The position numbers and the translations under genes were made by a program. The notes below the pieces were generated by a model. The model worked only from the letters and a program-made list of their open reading frames with translations. It ran no database searches and was not told the origin of the DNA. DNA of 64,000 nucleotides from Streptomyces sp. SAI-135 (GTDB taxonomy: Bacteria > Actinomycetota > Actinomycetes > Streptomycetales > Streptomycetaceae). Within the stretch, counting starts at the first letter, position 1. Each line of letters starts with the position of its first letter. Of the stretch, positions 1-6,365 are shown piece by piece. The stretch is from assembly GCF_029893805.1 (NCBI RefSeq), contig NZ_JARXYP010000002.1, forward strand, positions 806,001 to 870,000, in the 5' to 3' direction.

Positions 1-6
1 ACTCAC

Positions 7-1227
7 TCAGTTCCAGTTCAGATGGACGACGGCCACGTCGTCGGCCAGGCCGCCCTGCGCCTCGGCGAGGCTCTCGGCCTTCTCGATCAGCCGGTCCACG
101 AAGGACTCCGGCTCCAGTGCCGACGCCTCCCGGGCCAGGGCCAGCAGTCCTTCCTCGCCGAGGCGTTCCGTGCCCCGGCTCACGTGCCCCTCGAAGAGGC
201 CGTCGGTGAAGAGCACCACCGACGTGCCCGCCGGAACCGGAAGTTCCGCGGTCGGCCACGTCGCGCCGCCGGGGACCATGCCCAGGGCCGGCCCGCCGGG
301 CACCTCCACCCAGTCCACGTCCGTCCCGGTGCGCCGGAGCAGGCCGTGGTGGCCGGCGCGTACCACGTGGGCCTGTTGCTCTCCCGGTACGGCGGCCAGG
401 CTCACGAGGGTCGCGAAGACCTCGTCGCGGGCCCGTTCGGCCATCAGCAGCTCCTCGAGCCTGGCCATCTGCTGGGCGCCGGTGATGCCGCTGAGGACGA
501 GGGTGCGCCAGGCGATCCGCAGGGCGACGCCCAGGGCCGCCTCGTCCGGGCCGTGCCCGGAGACGTCCCCGATGAGGGCGTGGAGGGTGCCGTCGGCGCT
601 CTGCACGATGTCGTAGAAGTCACCGCCCAGCAGGGTCTGCGCGCGTCCGGGCCGGTAGCGGGCCACGACCTGGACGCCCTCGGCGCGCAGCAGCGGACGG
701 GGCAGCAGGCCGCGCTCCAGGCGGGCGTTCTCCTGTGCCTGGAGCGCGCCGGCCTGGAGGGCGACCGCCGCCTGCTCGGTCTGCTTGCGCTGGATCGCGT
801 AGCGCACCGCCCGCCCGAACAGCTCGGGCTCCACCCTGCCCTTGACCAGGTAGTCCTGTGCGCCGGCCGCGACCGCGGCGAGGCCGGTCTGCTCCTCGGC
901 GAGCCCCGTGAGGACCACGATGGCGACCCGTTCGGCCAGCCCCTGGACCAGGGAGACGGCCTCGAGTCCCTGGGCGTCCGGCAGGTGCAGGTCGAGCAGC
1001 ACGCAGTCGAACGTCTCGGTCGCCAGCACCTCGGCCGCCTCGGTCATGGACCGCACCCATCGCAGCCCCATCTTCACGGCGCCGTCGGCGACCAGTTCCT
1101 CCACGAGCAGCGCGTCGCCGGGATCGTCCTCCACGAGGAGAACCGACGGCTCCCAGTGCTCCCATGCCGTCTCGGCACCGGCTGCCGTCGTCGCCACCAG
1201 TTCGGCAGCCTCAGTCCCCGAGAACAC
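7..1227 (-). CDS. Response regulator fused to SpoIIE/RsbU-type PP2C phosphatase
   Basis: Predicted signalling phosphatase of about 406 residues. A receiver domain occupies about residues 28-145, with acidic pocket VEDDPGD and the phospho-acceptor Asp79 in CVLLDLHLPD. A linker with Glu/Ala/Gln-rich helix follows, then a PP2C (SpoIIE) domain from about residue 170 with metal-site motifs GGDFYDI, GDVSGHG and LFTDGL. Members of this family dephosphorylate anti-anti-sigma factors in partner-switching pathways, here probably under control of receiver phosphorylation. The frame stays open to 1530, but the upstream part is low-complexity Arg/Pro/Gly; I chose the GTG at 1227, just ahead of the receiver domain, behind a GA-rich stretch. 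The start is uncertain. No cognate kinase is adjacent. Confidence 0.85.
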   Translation of the reverse strand: MFSGTEAAELVATTAAGAETAWEHWEPSVLLVEDDPGDALLVEELVADGAVKMGLRWVRSMTEAAEVLATETFDCVLLDLHLPDAQGLEAVSLVQGLAERVAIVVLTGLAEEQTGLAAVAAGAQDYLVKGRVEPELFGRAVRYAIQRKQTEQAAVALQAGALQAQENARLERGLLPRPLLRAEGVQVVARYRPGRAQTLLGGDFYDIVQSADGTLHALIGDVSGHGPDEAALGVALRIAWRTLVLSGITGAQQMARLEELLMAERARDEVFATLVSLAAVPGEQQAHVVRAGHHGLLRRTGTDVDWVEVPGGPALGMVPGGATWPTAELPVPAGTSVVLFTDGLFEGHVSRGTERLGEEGLLALAREASALEPESFVDRLIEKAESLAEAQGGLADDVAVVHLNWN

Positions 1228-1760
1228 CCTCGTCCCGGCCTCCCCACTCCATCCAGGTCGCCCGACGCCGGCCGTTGCCCAGGACAACGACGCGAACACG
1301 GTCAGAGCGACGATCCGATCTCCACCCGTCGCCCACGGCCGTGGGACGACACCTCCCCGCGCGGGCCGGTGCTCGGGCAGGCCCGGCGGCCGCCCGTGCG
1401 GTCCTGATCCTCGTGACCGATCTTCACTCCCTGGTCGGTTCCGCACGGGGCCCGGGGCGGACGGCCAGGAGCCCGGCGGTGTCACGCGGAGCGTGGCCGG
1501 GCCCGGTGCCTCCTTGTGCGCGGCGCTCACTCCCCGGCTGCGCCGTACCTGTGTCAGTCGTCCCCGACGTCGTCATCGTCCGCCCATCCCGAGATTCCGG
1601 TGTTCTGGCCGCGTTTACCCGCGACGGGCGGGACCATGCAGGGCCGGTTCCAGAAAATCACCCTGGGCGACACGGCTCCTCCACATCCGGAGTCCCTGCC
1701 CCGCCTTCGGTTCCGATCGGTCTCACGGGGAACCGGGTAGGACGTCAGAAAGGAGTCCCC
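1228..1760. other. Intergenic region without a convincing gene
   Basis: About 530 bp between the divergent phosphatase gene and the small gene starting at 1761. Several frames are open only because of base composition and give Arg/Pro-rich translations with no recognisable motif. It presumably holds the promoters for both flanking genes. I could not pick a confident -10/-35 pair. Confidence 0.5.
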
Positions 1761-2078
1761 GTGACCACCTACGTCATCACTGTCCCCGGTACGTTCCTGC
1801 GCGAAGTGACCGACGGCGTCCGCTCGGACATCGGACGACGGCTTCGGCCCCAGGACCCCAGGAACACCGATCTCGGGGAGAGCGAGGAACTGAGTGTCCT
1901 GACCACGGAGGAGGACGGCATGTTCGCCGCCCGGGTCGAGGTCGAGGCCCCCGACCGGCTGCAGGCCGAGGCGGAGGCGGTACGGCTGGTCTCCCGGGCT
2001 CTGCGTGACAGCGGCCTGGCGGAGGAGGACGCGCCGTTGGGGCCCGCGGTCGTGACCGGCATCGACAGCGAGTTCTGA
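1761..2078 (+). CDS. Small acidic hypothetical protein
   Basis: 105-residue soluble protein starting MTTYVITVPGTFLREV and rich in Glu/Asp. The GTG start follows an AAAGGAG site at about 1749-1755 with ideal spacing, which decides it over the longer open frame reaching back to 1164. The N-terminal half (ITVPGTFL...IGRRLRPQD) and the Arg/Glu/Ala-rich C-terminal helix (LQAEAEAVRLVSRALRDSGL) look like a compact alpha/beta domain. I recognise it only as a conserved streptomycete-type hypothetical. It stands alone between divergent and downstream genes, so context does not suggest a role. Confidence 0.75.
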   Translation: MTTYVITVPGTFLREVTDGVRSDIGRRLRPQDPRNTDLGESEELSVLTTEEDGMFAARVEVEAPDRLQAEAEAVRLVSRALRDSGLAEEDAPLGPAVVTGIDSEF

Positions 2079-2102
2079 GAGCGGGCACCGAGGGCGGCGG
2101 AG

Positions 2103-2125
2103 CGGGCCTTCCGGTTCGTGGCCCG
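2103..2125 (+). terminator. Possible stem-loop after the small hypothetical gene
   Basis: Perfect 6-bp arms CGGGCC (2103-2108) and GGCCCG (2120-2125) around an 11-nt loop, 25 bp after the stop codon. There is no T-tract, which is common for streptomycete terminators. The short stem makes this tentative. Confidence 0.3.
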
Positions 2126-2265
2126 TCCGGGGGATGGCGCGACGGGGTGCGGCGGGCGGAGGATGTTCCTTCGCGAAGTGCCGTCCGCTCCGCCGCGGTT
2201 CATGGCCTGTCCGGTGTCCGGCGCGGCAGGGGCGGGCGGTGCCGGCCGCCTGAAGGAGCCTCGGG

Positions 2266-3174
2266 ATGGGTTCACACGCAGCGCCGCACCACCGCACGCG
2301 GGTCCTGGTGACGGCTGCGAGCCTCCTGCTCGTCGGCGGCGGCCTCCTCGGCCTCCCCCGGGCCGACGCGGCCCCCGCTCCCGCCGACGCGTGCCGCACC
2401 ACCGCCACGCACCTGCCCCGTGGTGACTGCGGGCCCTTCTGGCAGGTCCTGGCCGAGGACTTCAACGGCGACCGGGTGCCGCTGGGTTCGTTCAGCGACT
2501 GCGATCACGACGTCGACACCTCTGCGGCCCACTGCGGGGGCCTGACGGGGACGTACCGCGACAACTGGTGGGCGTATCCGACGGGTTGGCCCGACACGGC
2601 GGTCAGCCGGGGGCGGGACGTGGTCGGTGTCTACCACCCGGAGGACACCGTGAGCGTGGGTCCCGCGGCGAACGGCGACGGGCGGATGTCGATCCGGATG
2701 TGGCGGCCCGCGGACGGCGGCCCCGTGCACGCCGCGGCGGTGGTGCCGCGTGCGGTGATGGAGATGAAGTACGGCAAGTACAGCGCGCGCATCAAGGTCA
2801 CGAAGCCGGCTCCCGGTTACAAGTCGGCCTGGCTGCACTACGGCGGGGGCTGCGAGATGGACCACCCCGAGGGTGAGTGGACCGGCTCCCTCAGCTCCTT
2901 CCACCATCCCTGCGGCGGCGGTGAGCAGGGCTGGTTCCCGGGGAGCGACGACTGGACGCGGTGGCACACGGTGTCCACCGAGTGGACGCCGGGCCATGTG
3001 CGGTTCTACGTCGACGGCCGGCTGACCGGTCATGACACCCGCGGGGTGCCCGATCTCCCCCTGTCCTGGGTGCTCCAGAACGAGAGCGCCCTGGAGGGAC
3101 CGGGCGCGGCCCCGGGCAGCAGCGCCCAGCTCGACGTCACCTGGGTGGCGGCGTACGCGTACGGCTGGAAGTGA
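2266..3174 (+). CDS. Secreted GH16-type glycoside hydrolase
   Basis: 302 residues. The N-terminus has a charged start, the hydrophobic segment VLVTAASLLLVGGGLLGL and an Ala-x-Ala type end near ADAAPAPA, so it is probably Sec-exported. The remainder looks like a concanavalin-A-like jelly roll: strands such as YGKYSARIKV, the acidic cluster GCEMDHPE (Glu197-x-Asp199-x-x-Glu202) matching the GH16 ExDxxE catalytic pattern, then WHTVSTEWTPGHVRFYVDG, a typical GH16/LamG strand. GH16 enzymes retain stereochemistry on beta-glucans, laminarin, agar or related glycans; the substrate here cannot be told. The start ATG follows GAAGGAG. Its 3' end overlaps the convergent oxidoreductase gene by 38 bp. Confidence 0.8.
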   Translation: MGSHAAPHHRTRVLVTAASLLLVGGGLLGLPRADAAPAPADACRTTATHLPRGDCGPFWQVLAEDFNGDRVPLGSFSDCDHDVDTSAAHCGGLTGTYRDNWWAYPTGWPDTAVSRGRDVVGVYHPEDTVSVGPAANGDGRMSIRMWRPADGGPVHAAAVVPRAVMEMKYGKYSARIKVTKPAPGYKSAWLHYGGGCEMDHPEGEWTGSLSSFHHPCGGGEQGWFPGSDDWTRWHTVSTEWTPGHVRFYVDGRLTGHDTRGVPDLPLSWVLQNESALEGPGAAPGSSAQLDVTWVAAYAYGWK

Positions 3175-4054
3175 CCGGGCGGGCCGAGGGGCCGATGAGT
3201 TCGTCGGCGACCCACTGGGCGACGTGGGCGGGGTAGGGCGAGGGCAGGCCGAGGACGATGTGGGTGAAGCCCGCGTCGGTCGCCTCGGTGATCGCCTCAC
3301 GGGTGGCGCCGGGACGGTCGTAGGAGACCGGCACGTGGATCGAGCGGGTGATCTCGGCGGGGTCGCGGTCGATCTCCGCGCAGTAGCGGTCCAGCAGGGC
3401 GCTGCGACGGATCACGTCGTCGATGTCGCCACCGGGGATGTTCCACAGGTCGGCGTGCCGGGCGACGATGCGCAGGGTCGCGGACGAGCGACCCCCGATG
3501 AGGATCGGCGGGTGGGGGCGCTGGACCGGCTTGGGGTTGGCGAAGGCGCCGGTGAGGTGGTGGTGGGTGCCGTGGTGGTCGAAGGGCTTCTCCTCGGTCC
3601 ACAGGCGCTTGATGAGCCCGCAGGCCTCGGCGAGGCTCTCCACGGCGTGGGCGGGGTCGTGGAAGGGCAGGCCGTGGGCCTCGTACTCGCGTCTGGCCAG
3701 GGGGTGGTCTGGGCGGGAGCCGACGCCGATGCCGAAGTCGAGCCGGCCGCCGGAGACGATGTCGACGGTCGTGGCGATCTTGGCCAGCATCGCGGGTGGC
3801 CGGAAGCGGTTGCTGGTCACCATGACGCCGAGCCGTAGCCGTCGGGTCTGCGCGGCCAGCGCCGCGAGCAGGGTCCAGCCTTCGTGGGCCGGCCCTCCGG
3901 GGTCACCGCCGATCGGCATGAGGTGGTCGAAGAGCCAGGCGTGCTCGATGGCGGGAACGGTGTCCGCCTCGCGCCAGACCCGCAGGACGTCGTGGTAGTC
4001 GACCTGCATGGGCGCGGTCATGATCCCGAAACTGGGCGGGGGGCTTTGCGGCAT
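3137..4054 (-). CDS. LLM-class (luciferase-like) flavin/F420-dependent oxidoreductase
   Basis: 305-residue TIM-barrel oxidoreductase. Visible family signatures are AWLFDHLMPIGGDPGGPAHEGW near the N-terminus, RLRLGVMVTSNRFRPPAMLAK, the barrel strand GRLDFGIGVGSRP and PILIGGRSSATLRIVARHADLWN. These are typical of the actinobacterial F420-dependent branch of the bacterial luciferase superfamily; the substrate is unknown. I chose the ATG at 4054 (MPQSPPP) because AAGGGA lies about 10 nt upstream; an ATG nine codons earlier lacks a site. The last 13 codons overlap the 3' end of the GH16 gene on the other strand, and the C-terminal tail is a disordered Ser/Arg/Pro run. Confidence 0.85.
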   Translation of the reverse strand: MPQSPPPSFGIMTAPMQVDYHDVLRVWREADTVPAIEHAWLFDHLMPIGGDPGGPAHEGWTLLAALAAQTRRLRLGVMVTSNRFRPPAMLAKIATTVDIVSGGRLDFGIGVGSRPDHPLARREYEAHGLPFHDPAHAVESLAEACGLIKRLWTEEKPFDHHGTHHHLTGAFANPKPVQRPHPPILIGGRSSATLRIVARHADLWNIPGGDIDDVIRRSALLDRYCAEIDRDPAEITRSIHVPVSYDRPGATREAITEATDAGFTHIVLGLPSPYPAHVAQWVADELIGPSARPVTSSRTRTPPPR

Positions 4055-4421
4055 GGACGGCGGGTCCCTTCGGATTGGCACGGGGTCTCCCCCGAGGGGG
4101 TCATCGACGGTGCGGTGAGTGGTCGCGGAGGGCGGGCGGGGTGTCGTGGCTCTTCTGGGAGGCGACGGTGGGGTCAGGCGGTGGGGCGCGGGGCGAGGAT
4201 CGCGTAAGCGGTCAGGTCAGGCGGTGCGTCGCTCTCGTGCGGGGCCGATCTGGCGGGCCGGATCGCGACGGGCGCGCGAGGGCGCGAGACGGCGGACCGG
4301 TACGCCGGCCGGGGGCGCAGGGACGGATGAGAAGCAGACGGGGTGCCGTGGTCTTCCTGCCGCGGAGGTGCCGGGGCTGCGATCTGCCCCTGCCCGTGGG
4401 TCTCCCCCGGCCGTCAGCAGC

Positions 4422-5111
4422 GGCACGCAGACGGGTTGTCCAGCCCGACGGGGCGCCGTCGTTTCTCCTGCCACGGAGGTGCCGAGAGCGCCGATCTCCC
4501 CGTGCCCGTAGACCATTGCGCGCACTCCCCCGGTCGCCAGCAAGGCACGCAGACAGGTCGCCCAGGCCCGGCGGGGCGCCGTGGTCCTCCTGCCGTGGAG
4601 GTGCCAAGGGGCGGCGATCTGCCCCTGCCCCTAGGCCGTACGCGGACTCCCGGTCGCCAGCAGCGGCACGCAGACGGGTTGTCCAGCCCGACGGGGCGCC
4701 GTCGTTTCTCCTGCCACGGAGGTGCCGAGGGCGCCGATCTCCCCTTGCCCGTAGACCGTCGCGCGGACTCCCCCGGCCGTCGGCAGCGGCACGCAGACGG
4801 GTCCCCCAGGCCCGGCGGGACGCCGTGGTCCTCCTGCCGCAGAGGTGCCACGCGGCGGCGATCTGCCCCTGCCCCTAGGCCGTACGCGGACTCCCGGTCG
4901 CCAGCAGCGGCACGCAGACGGGTTGTCCAGCCCGACGGGGCGCCGTCGTTTCTCCTGCCACGGAGGTGCCGAGGGCGCCGATCTCCCCTTGCCCGTAGAC
5001 CGTCGCGCGGACTCCCCCGGCCGTCGGCAGCGGCACGCAGACGGGTCGCCCAGCCCGACGGGGCGCCGTCGTTTCACTCCCCCGGTCGTCAGCAGTGGCA
5101 CGCAGACGGGT
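4422..5111. repeat. Noncoding dimeric tandem repeat array, ~122-bp units
   Basis: The anchor GGCACGCAGACRGGT (with small variants) starts at 4422, 4544, 4665, 4788, 4909, 5032 and 5097, giving spacings of 122, 121, 123, 121, 123 and 65 bp. Units alternate between type A (anchor then TTGTCCAGCCCGACGGGG) and type B (anchor then CSCCCAGGCCCGGCGGG), so the true period is an A+B dimer of about 244 bp. The A units at 4665-4787 and 4909-5031 are identical over 123 bp, showing recent tandem duplication. Each A unit and the final partial unit carries a hairpin CGACGG-GGCG-CCGTCG followed by TTTC (4446, 4689, 4933, 5056). Unit lengths are not multiples of three, so this is not a repeat protein. It fills the gap between two leftward genes. 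Confidence 0.85.
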
Positions 5112-5209
5112 CGCCCGGGCCGGCGGGGCCTCGTGCATGCGGAGGCGAGCCGGTGGTGTGAGCGCGCCCCACGCCGGCAGGTCGCTCTCGTGCGGGTCTG
5201 CCCAGGCGG

Positions 5210-6229
5210 TCAGCGGCGGCGCAGGGACGGGTCGAGGAGGGCCGGCGGGGTGTCGTGGTTCTCCTGCGGGGCGAGGTCGGTGCCGGGGGTGACGATCTCG
5301 TCGATCGCGTCCAGGACGTCCGCGCTCAGGACGGTGTCCGCGGCGGCGAGCTGGGCGTGCAGGTGGTCGACCGTGCGGGGGCCGACCAGGGCGCTGGTCA
5401 CGCCGGGGTGTGCGGTCACGAAGCCGAGCGCGAGCTGGATGAGCGTGAGGCCGGCCTCGTCGGCGACCCGGCTCAGTCGTTCCACGGCGTCGAGCCTGAC
5501 CCGGTTGGCGGGGACCGTCAGGTCGAACCGCTCGGGCAGCATCGCCGAACGGTGGGTGGCGATGTCCCGCCCCGCGCGGACCGCCCCCGACAGCCAGCCG
5601 GAGGCCAGCGGGCTCCACACGAGCACGCCGAGGCCGTACTCCTGTGTGACGGGCAGGACATGGGACTCGATGCCGCGCTGGAGGACGGAGTAGCTGGGCT
5701 GTTCGGTGACGTACCGGCTCAGGCGGTGCTCGCGTGCCGACCACTGGGCCTGCACGATGCGGTGGGCCGGGAAGGTGGAGGAGCCGAAGTAGCGGATCTT
5801 TCCGGCGCGTTGCAGGTCGGTCAGGGCCGAGAGGGTCTCCTCGTCGCTGGTCCTCGGGTCCCAGCGGTGGATCTGGTACAGGTCGACGTGGTCGACACCG
5901 AGACGGCGCAGGCTGGCCTCCAGTTCGGTGACCAGCCAACGGCGCGAACTGCCCTGGTGGTTGCGTTCGTCGCCGATGGGCAGGCCGGCCTTGGTCGCCA
6001 GCACGATGTCGTCGCGGCGGCCGGCGATGGCCTTGCCGACCATCTCCTCCGACTCGCCGTCGCCGTACATGTCGGCGGTGTCGATGACGTTGACACCGGC
6101 CTCGAGAGCGACGTCGACGATCGCGGTGGCCTCGTCCTGGGTGGTGCGGCCGATCCTGCCGAAGTTCATCGCGCCGAGCGCGAGCGAGCTGACCTGCACA
6201 CCGGTGCGGCCCAAGGTGCGGTACTGCAT
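5210..6229 (-). CDS. Aldo/keto reductase
   Basis: 339-residue NADPH-dependent aldo/keto reductase of the YajO/Kvbeta-like group. N-terminal MQYRTLGRTGVQVSSLALG, the catalytic Asp/Tyr region NVIDTADMYGDGESEEMVG, Lys in VLATKAGLP, HVDLYQIHRWDPRTSDEETL, and the cofactor-binding TSALVGPRTVDHLHAQL are all present at expected positions. Start ATG is preceded by GGAGAA at 7-nt spacing. Two perfect inverted repeats lie 55-95 bp upstream (see separate entry), suggesting repression by a TetR-like factor, though no such regulator is adjacent. The physiological substrate is unknown. Confidence 0.9.
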   Translation of the reverse strand: MQYRTLGRTGVQVSSLALGAMNFGRIGRTTQDEATAIVDVALEAGVNVIDTADMYGDGESEEMVGKAIAGRRDDIVLATKAGLPIGDERNHQGSSRRWLVTELEASLRRLGVDHVDLYQIHRWDPRTSDEETLSALTDLQRAGKIRYFGSSTFPAHRIVQAQWSAREHRLSRYVTEQPSYSVLQRGIESHVLPVTQEYGLGVLVWSPLASGWLSGAVRAGRDIATHRSAMLPERFDLTVPANRVRLDAVERLSRVADEAGLTLIQLALGFVTAHPGVTSALVGPRTVDHLHAQLAAADTVLSADVLDAIDEIVTPGTDLAPQENHDTPPALLDPSLRRR

Positions 6230-6283
6230 GAGCGTTCTCCTCCATGGCTGACTGCCGGGCCCCGCCCCGTCGGCACGACGAAA

Positions 6284-6323
6284 CGGAACCTTGTTCCGAC
6301 AACGATACGGAACGCGGTTCCGT
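6284..6323. promoter_or_regulatory. Paired operator-like palindromes upstream of the aldo/keto reductase
   Basis: Two perfect inverted repeats: CGGAAC-CTT-GTTCCG at 6284-6298 and ACGGAAC-GCG-GTTCCGT at 6307-6323. They share the half-site CGGAAC with a 3-bp spacer and are centred 24 bp apart, a little over two helical turns on the same face. They sit between the reductase start (6229) and the end of the NB-ARC gene (6366). This is the layout of a cooperative TetR- or MarR-type operator. The second repeat is followed by TTTTT on the + strand, but no + strand gene ends there, so I prefer operator over terminator. Confidence 0.65.
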
Positions 6324-6365
6324 TTTTGCAAGGAGGAGGCACCCGTGCAGAGGAGCGCCTGCGCT

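Noticed and set aside
1228..1530. N-terminal extension of the response regulator/phosphatase to a start at 1530
   Set aside because: The extra 101 residues are Arg/Pro/Gly-rich without a domain; the receiver domain begins shortly after the GTG at 1227.
4631..5101. A protein made of repeats encoded by the 122-bp array (either strand)
   Set aside because: Unit lengths of 121, 122 and 123 bp change frame from copy to copy, and translations are Arg/Pro/Cys-rich without a fold.
4422..5111. CRISPR array
   Set aside because: Monomers of about 122 bp are repeated in full with no short repeat and unique spacers, and no cas genes are present.
6307..6323. Rho-independent terminator (palindrome followed by TTTTT)
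   Set aside because: No + strand gene ends here; the pairing with a second, matched palindrome fits an operator better.
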